Below are positions 42,653 through 51,708 of a stretch of DNA of 64,000 nucleotides, piece after piece. Position 1 is the first letter of the stretch. The number at the start of each line of letters is the position of its first letter. The DNA lies in assembly GCA_040223615.1 (NCBI GenBank), contig JAVKFY010000058.1:62001-126000 (forward strand), written 5' to 3'. Both the position numbers and the translations under genes were made by a program. Origin of the DNA: JAVKFY01 sp040223615 (GTDB taxonomy: Bacteria > Pseudomonadota > Alphaproteobacteria > GCA-2731375). The notes under the pieces were generated by a model. It saw nothing but the letters and a program-made list of their open reading frames with translations, was not told the DNA's origin and did no database searches.

Positions 42653-43294
42653 TCAAGTCTTTGGCAACACGTTCGCCTTCGTCGCCGCCCGGTACGCCGG
42701 CCGCGCGCGCAGCCGTTCCAGGTACGGCGCGCAGTTGTCCGGTATCCCGACCTCGTAGTTGATCGCCCAGTCCAGGCAGGTGCCGAGCAGGATATCGGCG
42801 ACGCCGATCCGCGCGCCGAACAGGTACGGATCGGCGGCGGCGATGCGCGGCGCCATCGCGACGAGCTGCTTGCGGCAATACGTGCCGGCTGACGTCACCG
42901 CGTCGGGCGCCTCGCCGTAGATGTGCGCCAGGAACTTGTGTCGCCGGATCATATAGAGCGAATGCGCGTCGAGCTCGGTCATCGCCCAGAAGCACCACTC
43001 GTCCTCGCGCGCCGTTTCTGCGGCGTCGGTGGGCACGAAAACATCACGGCCGGACGCGTACGAGCGAAACAAGTGCCGCGCGATCGCGGCGCTCTCGGTC
43101 AGCACCAGATCGCCGTCCTCCAGCGACGGAATCTTGCGCTTCGGATTGATCCGGCCGTAGGCGTCGACCTGGGTCTCCCCGGTGCGCGCGCCAATCGGCC
43201 GATGCTCGTAATCCAGGTCTAGTTCTTGCAGCGCCCAAAGCACGCGCATCGCCCGACTGCCGCCAGCGCCCCAGGCGACGATGGCGCTACTCAC
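42653..43294 (-). CDS. Glutathione S-transferase family protein
   Basis: 213 residues: an N-terminal thioredoxin-like domain (RAMRVLWALQELDLDYEHRP; NPKRKIPSLEDGDLVLTESAAI with the glutathione-contacting Pro and Glu-Ser) and a C-terminal helical domain (RIGVADILLGTCLDWA). It probably conjugates or reduces electrophiles from aromatic or CoA-ester metabolism. The GTG start at 43294 overlaps the end of the enoyl-CoA hydratase gene by eight bases, so they share a transcript. Confidence 0.9.
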   Translation of the reverse strand: MSSAIVAWGAGGSRAMRVLWALQELDLDYEHRPIGARTGETQVDAYGRINPKRKIPSLEDGDLVLTESAAIARHLFRSYASGRDVFVPTDAAETAREDEWCFWAMTELDAHSLYMIRRHKFLAHIYGEAPDAVTSAGTYCRKQLVAMAPRIAAADPYLFGARIGVADILLGTCLDWAINYEVGIPDNCAPYLERLRARPAYRAATKANVLPKT

Positions 43295-44108
43295 CGCGGA
43301 ATACCGGCGCCCGCTTCTCCACGAAGGCGGCCACGGCCTCGCGATGGTCGGCGGTGCGCGACGACTGCACCAGCCGCTCCGCTTCGCGGTCGAGCGACGT
43401 CTCGTACTCGACCACCATCGCGTCGTCGAGATTGTCCTTCATGTTGCGCAGCGCGACGCGCGGCCCGCTGGCCAACGTCTTGGCCAGGTCGAAGGCCGCA
43501 TCGCGCAACTCACCATCCGGCAGCACACGGTTGAACAGGCCGATACGCTCGCAGGTTGCCGAATCCACCCGCTGCGACGTGAACATCAGCTCGCGCGCCT
43601 TCGGCGAACCGACCGCGCGGGTCAGCAGCCAGGAGATGCCGTAGTCGCCCGACAGACCGACGCGGGCATATCCGGCGCTGATGAATGCCGACTGCGCCGC
43701 GATGCGGATGTCGCAGGCCAGCGCGATCGCCAGCCCGGCGCCGGCGGCGGCGCCCGGCAACGCCGCGATGGTTGGCTGCCGCAGCCGCACCAGTTCGCCG
43801 GTCAAAGCCTGTTGCCGCTGCTTCAGGTCGGCGGTGCGCTCCTCCGCGGTCATCTGCGCGCGCCGCCCGCCCGGCCCCATGCCCTTGACGTCGCCGCCGG
43901 CGCAAAACGCGGTTCCCGCGCCGGTGATCAGCACGGCGCCGACGTCCGGGTCCTCGCCGCGTTCCTTGATCATCCGCCGCAGCGCCGGCGACAGCTCGTC
44001 GGACAGCGCATTGCGCGCCTCCGGCCGGTTCAGCGTGATCAAGGCCACGCCGTCCTTCACCTCGCACAGAAGCTGCTCCGTGCCAGTGTCGATCTTGCCG
44101 GTCGCCAT
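43287..44108 (-). CDS. Enoyl-CoA hydratase/isomerase family protein
   Basis: 273 residues of crotonase fold: GVALITLNRPEARNALSDEL, the oxyanion loops TGAGTAFCAGGDVKGM and GAAAGAGLAIALACDIRIA, and SGDYGISWLLTRAVG. The usual hydratase glutamates are not obvious in the second loop, where SGDYG lies in place of a Glu-rich segment, so isomerase or another reaction is possible. ATG 44108 is preceded by GGGAG. Divergent from the aldolase-like gene at 44171. Confidence 0.9.
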   Translation of the reverse strand: MATGKIDTGTEQLLCEVKDGVALITLNRPEARNALSDELSPALRRMIKERGEDPDVGAVLITGAGTAFCAGGDVKGMGPGGRRAQMTAEERTADLKQRQQALTGELVRLRQPTIAALPGAAAGAGLAIALACDIRIAAQSAFISAGYARVGLSGDYGISWLLTRAVGSPKARELMFTSQRVDSATCERIGLFNRVLPDGELRDAAFDLAKTLASGPRVALRNMKDNLDDAMVVEYETSLDREAERLVQSSRTADHREAVAAFVEKRAPVFRGE

Positions 44109-44170
44109 GTCGTTCTCCCGAAACCTGCCTGTATTGCCGCTATGATAGCCGACACAAGCGGGAGGCAACG

Positions 44171-45091
44171 ATGACGGCAACGAAATATGACGGGGTCTGG
44201 CCGGTGGTGCCGACGACCTTCACCGAGACCGGCGATCTCGATCTGGAGAGCCAGGGCCGGGTGCTCGACTGCATGATCGACCAGGGCAATGACGGCCTGT
44301 GCATCCTGGCGAACTACTCCGAGCAGTTCCTGCTGTCGGACGCCGAGCGCGAGACGCTGACCCGGTTCTGTCTTGAGCATGTCGGCGGCCGGGTGCCGGT
44401 GATCGTCACCGCCTCGCACTTCTCGACCCAGGTGGTCGAGGCGCGCTGCCGCCTGGCGGCCGAGCTCGGCGCGTCGATGATCATGTTGATGCCGCCCTAT
44501 CACGGCGCCGCGCTGAAAGCCGACGAGGCCGGTATCCTGGAGCATTTCCAGCGCGCCGCCGACGCCGGCGGGCTGCCGATCATGGTGCAGGACGCGCCGC
44601 TGTCCGGCGTGACGCTGACGGTGCCGTTCCTGGCCCGGCTGGCGAAAGAGGTGCCGCTGGCCAGCTACTTCAAGATCGAGATGCCGGGCACGGCGGCGAA
44701 GCTGCGCGCGCTGATCGCGGCCGGGAGCGAGGCCATCGTCGGACCGTTCGATGGCGAGGAAGCGATCACCCTGATGGCCGACCTCGACGCCGGCGCGACC
44801 GGCACCATGCCGTCGGCATTGTTGCCCGAACTATTGCGCGAGATCGTCGTGCACCACCGCGAAGGCCGCCGCGAGCAGGCCCAGGCCGGCTACGCCCGCG
44901 TGCTGCCGCTGATCAACTACGAGAACCGGCAGGCCGGCCTGCGCGCCTGCAAGGCCGCCTTCTTGGAGGGCAAGGTGATCACGTCCGACCACGTCCGCCA
45001 CCCGACTCGTCCGCTCGACGACGCGACGCGGGCGGGCCTGCTGGAGCTGGCCCGCCCGCTCGATTTGATCGCGTTGCGCTGGGGTCGCTAG
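44171..45091 (+). CDS. Dihydrodipicolinate synthase/N-acetylneuraminate lyase family aldolase
   Basis: 306 residues forming the TIM barrel of the family. It begins GVWPVVPTTFTETGDLD and the Schiff-base lysine is in ASYFKIEMPGTAAKL. The segment that in true DapA holds the catalytic Tyr reads IMVQDAPLSG, so lysine biosynthesis is unlikely and a sugar-acid or hydroxy-oxoacid aldolase or dehydratase is a better guess. A purine-rich GGGAGG lies before the ATG. Its stop shares CTAG with the convergent PEP-CTERM gene. Confidence 0.88.
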   Translation: MTATKYDGVWPVVPTTFTETGDLDLESQGRVLDCMIDQGNDGLCILANYSEQFLLSDAERETLTRFCLEHVGGRVPVIVTASHFSTQVVEARCRLAAELGASMIMLMPPYHGAALKADEAGILEHFQRAADAGGLPIMVQDAPLSGVTLTVPFLARLAKEVPLASYFKIEMPGTAAKLRALIAAGSEAIVGPFDGEEAITLMADLDAGATGTMPSALLPELLREIVVHHREGRREQAQAGYARVLPLINYENRQAGLRACKAAFLEGKVITSDHVRHPTRPLDDATRAGLLELARPLDLIALRWGR

Positions 45092-45951
45092 GCCCGGCGC
45101 CGCCGCCAGCCCAGCATCATCGCGCCCAGCCCGGCCGCGAACAGCGGCAGCGCGCCCGGCGCCGGCGCATCGGTCGATTCAAATGTGGTCAGGCCGTTCA
45201 GGATGCCGATGTAGAGCGGATCCGGATCGAGCGTGCTACTGCCAAATCCATGCGACGTGCCAGTGCCGTCGAACAGGATATTGCCGCTCGTGCCGTCGAG
45301 CGTGTCCCCCGGCATCATGTTGGCGATATGAATGGCCGTCACGGTGTCACCGCTGCCGATGCCGAAATCGGCAAGGTCAAACGCCGTGGCCATCGCGCCG
45401 GCACTACCGCCGGTGTAGCTCTCGAACGCGTCGAACATCTCGTAGCGCCAGCCGGTGAAACTGCCATCCGACAGTTGCAGCGTGACCATGAAGCCTTCGT
45501 CGGCAGTCGAGCTGCTTGCGGACTCGTAGATGACGAAATCGACGCCTGATTGGTCCACCAAACCACGGCTGCCGGTCCATGATGCAGATAGGCCATGGCG
45601 GGTCGTCAGTCCATTGTTGCCGCTGGGCAGATTGACGGCGCAGGCCCCACTGCAGCTCGAACCGTCGCCCTGGGTGACGCCTTGCTGGGCGTTGGCCTGC
45701 CGGCCGAGCGATAGCTCGGGCATGAAACTGGTCGGCGCCGGCGGGAACGCGACGGAACCAGTGATGTTGCTTGGAACTCCGCTGCTGAACGTGACGCCGT
45801 TCAACGTTTGGCTGTTGCCGAGCAAGTTGAGCACGTCCGGGGTGTCGTCCTGCTCAAAGACGAACGTGCCTGCGGTAAAAGTTGCTGCTTGTGCCGGAGC
45901 CGCGACGGCCAGCGCCGCGAACAGCCCGGCCAGTACCGAGAGTGTGCGCAT
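45088..45951 (-). CDS. PEP-CTERM-type sorting-domain secreted protein
   Basis: 287 residues. A signal peptide (LAGLFAALAVAAPAQA) ends near residue 22. The C-terminus has the tripartite exosortase signal: a proline-rich motif (APAPGALPLF), a short hydrophobic helix (AAGLGAMMLGW) and a basic tail (RRRRA). The middle is a low-complexity beta-rich region with many Gly, Ser and Thr (SGNILFDGTGTSHGFGSS). Such proteins are cleaved by an exosortase, often with exopolysaccharide. No exosortase gene is in the window. A symmetric AGCGG-TTT-CCGCT lies at 45972-45984 in the upstream gap. Confidence 0.88.
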   Translation of the reverse strand: MRTLSVLAGLFAALAVAAPAQAATFTAGTFVFEQDDTPDVLNLLGNSQTLNGVTFSSGVPSNITGSVAFPPAPTSFMPELSLGRQANAQQGVTQGDGSSCSGACAVNLPSGNNGLTTRHGLSASWTGSRGLVDQSGVDFVIYESASSSTADEGFMVTLQLSDGSFTGWRYEMFDAFESYTGGSAGAMATAFDLADFGIGSGDTVTAIHIANMMPGDTLDGTSGNILFDGTGTSHGFGSSTLDPDPLYIGILNGLTTFESTDAPAPGALPLFAAGLGAMMLGWRRRRA

Positions 45952-46039
45952 TTTCTGCTTTCCCCATTAAGAGCGGTTTCCGCTTCTTTACGCATGGAGA
46001 ATACGCGAGGACAGCGCGTGTTGAAAAGACTCAAACGAC

Positions 46040-47479
46040 TCAGGCTTGGGGCACCTCACCCGCTCGCGGATCGATCGGCACCTGCCGCGCCAGGCCCGAC
46101 GCCGCCTCGTAGAGCGCGCCGGCCGCAAGCAGCGCCGCTTCCCCGCGCGGGCGGCCGACCAGCTGCAGGCCGACCGGGCGGCCGTACTGGTCAAAGCCGC
46201 TGGGCAGCGCCAGTGCTGGCGAGGCGCACAGCGTGATCGCCGAGGTCAGCAGCGAGGCCGCCATGTAGTGCTCCAGCACCACGCCGTCGATCTTTTCCGG
46301 GTGGCGCAGGTTGACGTCGAAGGCCGGGGTGTTGGCGCCTGGCGTGACGATCAGGTCATAGGTCTCGAACAGCCTGGCGAACTGGGCATAGAGCGCCGCC
46401 CGCGCCCGCTCGGCGGCGGCCAGATCGCTGGTCGACTGCTTCAGGCCGATCTCGGTGTTCCAGACGATGTCCGGCTTGAACCCGTCGGGAAACTGCCGGA
46501 GCTGCAGCTCGCGGTCGACGACGAAGACCTGGCTGCGCAGCGCCAAAAAGGTCTCCTCCAGGCCGTCGATGTCGATGACGATCTCGTCGATCTTCGCGCC
46601 CATCGCCTCGAACGGCTTCAGCGCCGCGCGGGTCAGGTCGCGTGTCTCGCGGTCGATCGGCGAGCCGGCGATGGTCTCGGCATAGGCGATGCGCTGCGGC
46701 GCCACCGGCGCCGCGACCGCCGCCGCATAGCTGGTCGCCGGCGCGTCGAAGGTCATCGGATCGAGCGGACAGAAGCCGGCCATGGCATCGAGAAACAGCG
46801 CCACGTCGGCGACCGTGCGCGCCATCGGCCCCTGCACCGACATCGGCGCAAACAGGTTGCTGACGGTGCCGCGCGTGACCCGCCCCGGCGATGGCCGCAG
46901 CCCCACGACCGAGCAATAGGTCGCCGGCCGGCGCAAGCTGCCGCCATGGTCCGATCCGTGCGCCAGCCAGACCTCGCCAGCGGCCAGCGCCGCCGCGCCG
47001 CCGCCGGTCGAGCCGGCCGGCGTCAGGCTGGTATTCCAGGGATTGGTGGTGCGCCCGAACACCTCGTTGAAGGTCGAGCCGCCCGCGCCCCATTCCGGGG
47101 TGTTCGACTTGGCGATGACGATGCCGCCGTTGCGCTCGATCCGCGCGACCAGCGGATGCGACTTGTCCGGCACGTGGTCCTTGAACAGCGGCGAGCCGTA
47201 GGTCGTGCGCACGCCGGCGACGTCGTTGAGGTCCTTGATCGCCACCGGCAGGCCGGCGAGCCAGCCCGCCTCACCCTCCGCCTCGCGCCCCTGCCCGGCC
47301 ATCAGGCGTTTGGCATGGTCGCGCGCCCGGTCCAGGCACAGGGTCGGCAGCGCGTTGATCGCCGGCTCGCAGTCGGCGATGCGCTTTTCCGCCGCGTCGA
47401 TCAAGTCCAGCGGCGATACTTCGCCGGCCTTGAGCTTGGCGACCGCCTCGCTCGCGGTCAGTCGGATCAGCTCGTCCAT
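46040..47479 (-). CDS. Amidase signature family enzyme
   Basis: 479 residues with the family triad: lysine in LPVAIKDLNDVAG, cis-serine in TPAGSTGGGAAALA and nucleophile in SDHGGSLRRPATY. It hydrolyses an unknown amide. It is a different branch from the amidase at 31336. ATG 47479 overlaps the cinA-like stop by one base (TGATG), so the two are co-transcribed. Confidence 0.9.
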   Translation of the reverse strand: MDELIRLTASEAVAKLKAGEVSPLDLIDAAEKRIADCEPAINALPTLCLDRARDHAKRLMAGQGREAEGEAGWLAGLPVAIKDLNDVAGVRTTYGSPLFKDHVPDKSHPLVARIERNGGIVIAKSNTPEWGAGGSTFNEVFGRTTNPWNTSLTPAGSTGGGAAALAAGEVWLAHGSDHGGSLRRPATYCSVVGLRPSPGRVTRGTVSNLFAPMSVQGPMARTVADVALFLDAMAGFCPLDPMTFDAPATSYAAAVAAPVAPQRIAYAETIAGSPIDRETRDLTRAALKPFEAMGAKIDEIVIDIDGLEETFLALRSQVFVVDRELQLRQFPDGFKPDIVWNTEIGLKQSTSDLAAAERARAALYAQFARLFETYDLIVTPGANTPAFDVNLRHPEKIDGVVLEHYMAASLLTSAITLCASPALALPSGFDQYGRPVGLQLVGRPRGEAALLAAGALYEAASGLARQVPIDPRAGEVPQA

Positions 47480-48747
47480 CAGCGCTTCTCGAAATCGATC
47501 TGTTCGTCGACCGGCAGGCCTTGCAGATGCCGGCGCAGCGCATCCATGCCCATCTCGACCGCGCCCAGGCGCAGCCATTCGCGCCCGCCCAGGATACGCG
47601 CGTTGCGTACCACCACACCGGAAGGATCGGCGATGGCGATGTGGATGTCGCCGCCCAGGTCGATGCCGTCATCGCCGTCGTCCAGGTCGACCAGCACCGC
47701 CAGCGCGTGAGTCGCGTCGGAGCGCGCCAGTAGCGCTCGCGCAACCGCTTCGGCGCCGCTCTGGCTGGCCGGCCCGGTCGCCAGGTCGTTCATCGCCAGG
47801 GTGCCGGCGAGCTGGCCCAGGTCGCGGGCGATCACCCCGGCACGGAAGATCGTCTCGGCGCCCGGCAGGTGCGCCAGCCGCGCCGCGATCTGCCCGCCGG
47901 TGAAGGTCTCCGCCACCGCCAGCTTGCCCTTCGCGGCGCCAAGCGCGCCCAGGATCACGCTCTCCAGCGTGTCGCCGTCCTCGGCCAGAATGAAGTTGCC
48001 CATCCGCTTGCGGACCTCGGCGACAATCGGCGCCAGCTTGGCATCGATGTCGGCCTGGTCGCGCCCGCGCACGGTGATCTTGGTTTCGAGCTGCGGGTAG
48101 TGCGCGCGGAAACCGAGCTTCACGTCGCCGCCCGGCACCATGTCTTCCAGCCCCTGCAGCAGGCTGTCGGCGTGGCTCTCGCCGATGCCATAGGAGTGGA
48201 ACCGCTTGAGCCGGATCGCCGCCTGGATGCCGGAGCGCTCCAGCAGACGCGGGACGATCTGTTCCTCCAGCATGCGGCGCAGTTCGCGCGGTACGCCCGG
48301 TGTGAAGTAGAACCGCGCCTGGCCGATATCGACGGCGAAGCCGCAGGCGGTGCCGATCGGGTTGTCGAGCATCTCCGCGCCGGCCGGCAGCATCGCCTGC
48401 TTGGTGTTGTTCGGCGGCATCACCCGGCTGCGGCGCTCGAAGAACGCCTTCATCCGCGCCAGCCATTCATCGTGCAGGACCAGTTCCACGCCGGCCGCCT
48501 GCGCCGCGATTTCCTGGCTCAGGTCGTCGACGGTGGGACCGAGCCCGCCGTTGACGATCACCGCGTCGGCGCGCTCCGACGCCAGCTTAAACGCGGAGAG
48601 CAGGGCGTTGCGGTCGTCGCCGACCGTCGTGCCCCAGATCACGTCGAGGCCGAAGTCCTCCAGCTTCTGCGCGATCCACGAGAAGTTGGAGTTGACGATC
48701 TTGCCGGTCAGCACCTCGTCGCCGGTACACAGGATTTCAATGCGCAT
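47479..48747 (-). CDS. cinA: CinA-family protein with degenerate C-terminal deamidase domain
   Basis: 422 residues. The N-terminal molybdopterin-binding-like (COG1058) domain is intact, with MRIEILCTGDEVLTGKIVNSN, NGGLGPTVDDLSQE and YFTPGVPREL, and should be able to hydrolyse pyridine dinucleotides such as ADP-ribose. The C-terminal PncC-type domain, which normally converts nicotinamide mononucleotide to nicotinic acid mononucleotide, has lost its signatures: ESCTGG reads ETFTGG, the GGVVAYSN-type segment reads AGVIARDL, and the TGIAGP loop reads VDLDDGDD. Deamidase activity is therefore doubtful. It heads a transcript with the amidase downstream, which could supply a different hydrolysis. 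Confidence 0.85.
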   Translation of the reverse strand: MRIEILCTGDEVLTGKIVNSNFSWIAQKLEDFGLDVIWGTTVGDDRNALLSAFKLASERADAVIVNGGLGPTVDDLSQEIAAQAAGVELVLHDEWLARMKAFFERRSRVMPPNNTKQAMLPAGAEMLDNPIGTACGFAVDIGQARFYFTPGVPRELRRMLEEQIVPRLLERSGIQAAIRLKRFHSYGIGESHADSLLQGLEDMVPGGDVKLGFRAHYPQLETKITVRGRDQADIDAKLAPIVAEVRKRMGNFILAEDGDTLESVILGALGAAKGKLAVAETFTGGQIAARLAHLPGAETIFRAGVIARDLGQLAGTLAMNDLATGPASQSGAEAVARALLARSDATHALAVLVDLDDGDDGIDLGGDIHIAIADPSGVVVRNARILGGREWLRLGAVEMGMDALRRHLQGLPVDEQIDFEKR

Positions 48748-48775
48748 GGGGGACCCGAATGGTTAGGCGCCTGAT

Positions 48776-49990
48776 CTAACCATGCCAGATCGCCAGCCGC
48801 CATTTCAGCGCGATCAGGCCGCTCAGGACGAGCCCGCCGATACTGTAGATCGCGATGGTTGCCGGAAACCCGACCCACTCGATGACGAAACCGGACAGCA
48901 CCAACCCGACCGGCAGGCCGTAAACCGCCAGCATGCGCACGCCCTGCACTCGGCCGCGATACTCCGGCTGGGTCGAGTGCAGCAGGGTCACCGCCATGGA
49001 GATCATGCACAGGCTCTGCGCGAAGCCGACGATCAGCAGCACCACCACGCCCGGCAGCTTCGATTCCAGGAACCCGAACACCAGCAGCGCCGCGTACCAG
49101 GCCCAGCAGCCGTACAGCATCAGCCGCCCGGCCCGGCGCGTGTTGCCGGCGATGGTCAGCAGGATCGAGCCGGCCAGCGCGCCGACCGCGAAGGCGGCGA
49201 CCAGATGGCTGAGCCCGTCCTGGTCGACGGCGTAGATCTGCTTGGCGACATACGGCAGCAGTCCGTTGCTCAGCGGATAGGCGGAGAAGTTGACCAGGAA
49301 GGCCAGCCACATGATCGCCAGCACCGTCGGCGCCGCCCAGATGTAGCCGAACCCTTTCCACAGGTCGGCGAAGGCGCCGCTGGACGCGATGGTGGTGGTC
49401 GGCCGCACCCGGCTCACCCCCAGGGTCAGCAGGAAGCTCGCGGCATAGAGCGCGGTGACGATGACGTAGGTCCAGCCCATGCCGAGCGCGATGAACAGCC
49501 CGGCGCCGAGCAGCGCGCCGGCGATGCGCGCGGAGTCCATGGTCATGCGCGAGATGCCCATGGCGCTGGCCAGCTGCTCGGTCGGCATGGTGTCGCCGAT
49601 CAGCGCGAAGCGCATCACCAGGTCCGACGGCCGCACCAGCCCCATCAGCACGGCGATGACGAAGACGTGTGTCGGCACCAGCACGTCGGTCATCGCCAGC
49701 AGCATCAGGATGCCGGCCAGCAGCGTGTAGGTCACGCGCATGCCGCACAACGTGTGGTGCCGGCCGACGCGGTCGCCGACCACGCCGAACATCGGCGCCA
49801 CCAGCGTGCCGAGGAACTGCAGCGAGCCGAACACGGTGAGCAGCAGCACCGAATCCGTCTCCACCAGCACGTACCAGCCGAGCACCAGGGTCTCCATCTC
49901 GAAGGCCCAGGAGGTCAGCAGGTCGGCCGGCCACTGAAAACGGAAGCTGGTCACCCGGAAGGGTGCCAGCGGCGAAAGACGTACGGTCAC
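48776..49990 (-). CDS. MFS transporter, EntS-like exporter family
   Basis: About 404 residues with roughly twelve membrane segments. The N-terminal part RVTSFRFQWPADLLTSWAF and the loop after helix two, GVVGDRVGRHHTL (D-R-x-G-R signature), fit the DUF894/EntS group of exporters; the middle shows ISRMTMDSARIAGALLGAGL and the second half YRGRVQGVRMLAVYGLPVGL. Substrate unknown. The start is uncertain: GTG at 49990 gives the normal N-terminus, while an ATG at 50053 would add 21 residues that look non-membrane. The gene is divergent from the PhyH gene at 50100. Confidence 0.85.
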   Translation of the reverse strand: MTVRLSPLAPFRVTSFRFQWPADLLTSWAFEMETLVLGWYVLVETDSVLLLTVFGSLQFLGTLVAPMFGVVGDRVGRHHTLCGMRVTYTLLAGILMLLAMTDVLVPTHVFVIAVLMGLVRPSDLVMRFALIGDTMPTEQLASAMGISRMTMDSARIAGALLGAGLFIALGMGWTYVIVTALYAASFLLTLGVSRVRPTTTIASSGAFADLWKGFGYIWAAPTVLAIMWLAFLVNFSAYPLSNGLLPYVAKQIYAVDQDGLSHLVAAFAVGALAGSILLTIAGNTRRAGRLMLYGCWAWYAALLVFGFLESKLPGVVVLLIVGFAQSLCMISMAVTLLHSTQPEYRGRVQGVRMLAVYGLPVGLVLSGFVIEWVGFPATIAIYSIGGLVLSGLIALKWRLAIWHG

Positions 49991-50099
49991 AATGTTACTT
50001 GTTTTATGGCGTTCCTCGACCGCCAGTGGACACCGCCGAAGCGTCGCCGGCAAGGCATGCCCGCGCTAAGATGGTGTCAACAATCGATGGGAGCGCCAC

Positions 50100-50861
50100 A
50101 TGCTGACCGACGCGCAGGTCGCCCAATACCACCAGGACGGCTACGTCATCCCCGATTTTCGGCTGCCGCCAGAGACCCTCGCCGCGATCCGCGCCGACCA
50201 CGACCGGCTGCTGGGCAAACACCCGGAGTTCCGCAACTATTGCTCGCGACTGCTGGAATACGACCTGTCGTTCCTCAACTACGCGCGCGTCCCGGAGATC
50301 CTGGAGATGGTCGGCCAGGTCGTCGGGCCCGACTTCGCGCTGTGGAACGCCAGCTTCTTCGCCAAGCCGGCGCACGACGGCCACGCCACGCCGTGGCACC
50401 AGGACGGCGAGTATTGGCCGATCCGGCCGCTGGCGACCTGCACGGTGTGGATCGCGGTGGACGCGGCGACGCCGGAGAACGGCTGCCTGCGCATCATCCC
50501 CGGCAGCCACAAGGACAAGCGCCTGCGCAAGCACAATACCAACGATGCCCTGAACCTGACCCTGAACCAGGAACTGGCGGCCGACGAATACGATCCCGAC
50601 ACCGCCGTCGACCTGGTGCTGGAGGAAGGCCAGGTCTCGCTGCACGACGTCTACCTGCTGCATGGATCGGAGGCGAACACCTCGCCCAATCCACGGCGCG
50701 GCATGACCTTGCGCTTCATGCCGACCAGCTCGGTGTTCGATCGCGACCTGGCGCATGACATCTACAAGCGCATCGGCCAGACCGACCACGCCCACCGCAC
50801 GCTCTACCTGATGCGCGGCCGCGACCTCAGCGGCAAGAACGATTTCGCCATGCGGCAGTAG
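50100..50861 (+). CDS. Phytanoyl-CoA dioxygenase (PhyH) family protein
   Basis: 253 residues, an Fe(II)/2-oxoglutarate oxygenase. The H-x-D motif is in ATPWHQDGEYWPI, the distal His in YLLHGSEANTS and the oxoglutarate-binding Arg in RRGMTLRFMP. It begins MLTDAQVAQYHQDGYVI, typical for the family. Substrates vary from fatty acyl-CoA to small natural products. An SDR gene follows 10 bases later, so the pair could hydroxylate and then oxidise one substrate. GGGAG precedes the ATG. Confidence 0.9.
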   Translation: MLTDAQVAQYHQDGYVIPDFRLPPETLAAIRADHDRLLGKHPEFRNYCSRLLEYDLSFLNYARVPEILEMVGQVVGPDFALWNASFFAKPAHDGHATPWHQDGEYWPIRPLATCTVWIAVDAATPENGCLRIIPGSHKDKRLRKHNTNDALNLTLNQELAADEYDPDTAVDLVLEEGQVSLHDVYLLHGSEANTSPNPRRGMTLRFMPTSSVFDRDLAHDIYKRIGQTDHAHRTLYLMRGRDLSGKNDFAMRQ

Positions 50862-50871
50862 GAGCCAGACC

Positions 50872-51660
50872 ATGCAAGTACGAGACAAGGTCGTCGTCGT
50901 GACCGGCGGCGCGGAGGGGATCGGCGCGGCGCTGGCCCGGCGGTTCCATGCCGAGGGCGCCAAGGCCGTTGCCGTCGCCGACCGCAACGTCGCCGGCGCG
51001 GAGGCGACCGCCGAGGCGATTGGCGGGCGCGGCTTCGCCTGCGACGTCGGCAATGAAGCCGACATCGTCAAGCTGGCCGACACCGTCGAGGCCGAGATGG
51101 GGCCGATCGCGCTGTTCTGCTCCAACGCCGGCATCGGCGACTTCGGCGGCGACCCGGACGACGCCACCTCCAGCCCGAACGAACAGTGGCAGCGCGGCTG
51201 GCAGGTCAACCTAATGGCGCACGTCTACGCTGCTCGCGCCTGCCTGCCGAAGATGACCGAACGCGGCGGCGGCTACTTTCTGAACACGGTGTCGGCCGCG
51301 GGTCTTCTGAACCAGATCGGCAACGCGGTCTACGGCGTGACCAAGCACGCGGCGGTCGGCTTCGCGGAGAACCTGGCGATCACCCATGCCGATCGCGGCA
51401 TCAAGGTCTCGATCCTGTGCCCGCAGGCAGTCGACACCTCGATGCTGCGCGCCGCCGGCCATGGCTCGCAGAACGTCGATGGCGTGATCAGCCCGGACGC
51501 GCTCGCCGATCATGTGGTCAAGGCACTGGCCGAGGAGACGTTCCTGATCCTGCCGCACGAGCAGGTGCGCGGCTACATCAAGCGCAAGGGCGACGACTAC
51601 GAGCGCTGGATCGCCGGCATGGCCCGGCTACGCGGCAAGCTGAAGGCCGGCGAGGTGTAG
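50872..51660 (+). CDS. Short-chain dehydrogenase/reductase (SDR)
   Basis: 262 residues. The NAD(P)-binding TGGAEGIGAALARRF, the NAG motif in CSNAGIGDFGG and the catalytic Ser-Tyr-Lys set (NTVSAAG and AVYGVTKHAAV) are present. It starts 10 bases after the PhyH gene with AGGAGC as ribosome binding site. Oxidises a hydroxyl or reduces a keto group; substrate unknown. A hairpin follows. Confidence 0.93.
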   Translation: MQVRDKVVVVTGGAEGIGAALARRFHAEGAKAVAVADRNVAGAEATAEAIGGRGFACDVGNEADIVKLADTVEAEMGPIALFCSNAGIGDFGGDPDDATSSPNEQWQRGWQVNLMAHVYAARACLPKMTERGGGYFLNTVSAAGLLNQIGNAVYGVTKHAAVGFAENLAITHADRGIKVSILCPQAVDTSMLRAAGHGSQNVDGVISPDALADHVVKALAEETFLILPHEQVRGYIKRKGDDYERWIAGMARLRGKLKAGEV

Positions 51661-51668
51661 GGGAAAGC

Positions 51669-51696
51669 GTCATCCCGGCCGAAGAGCCGGGATGAC
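51669..51696. terminator. Bidirectional hairpin between convergent SDR genes
   Basis: GTCATCCCGGC (51669-51679) and GCCGGGATGAC (51686-51696) are perfect 11-base complementary arms around the loop CGAAGA. It sits between two convergent genes. Its ends (GTCA...TGAC) and CCGG core resemble the repeats at 5583 and 10968, so it may also belong to that dispersed family. Confidence 0.65.
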
Positions 51697-51708
51697 GGCA
51701 GTGGAAAG

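Noticed and set aside
44171..45091. dapA, 4-hydroxy-tetrahydrodipicolinate synthase for lysine biosynthesis
   Set aside because: The catalytic Tyr segment is replaced by IMVQDAPLSG, so only the wider aldolase family can be supported.
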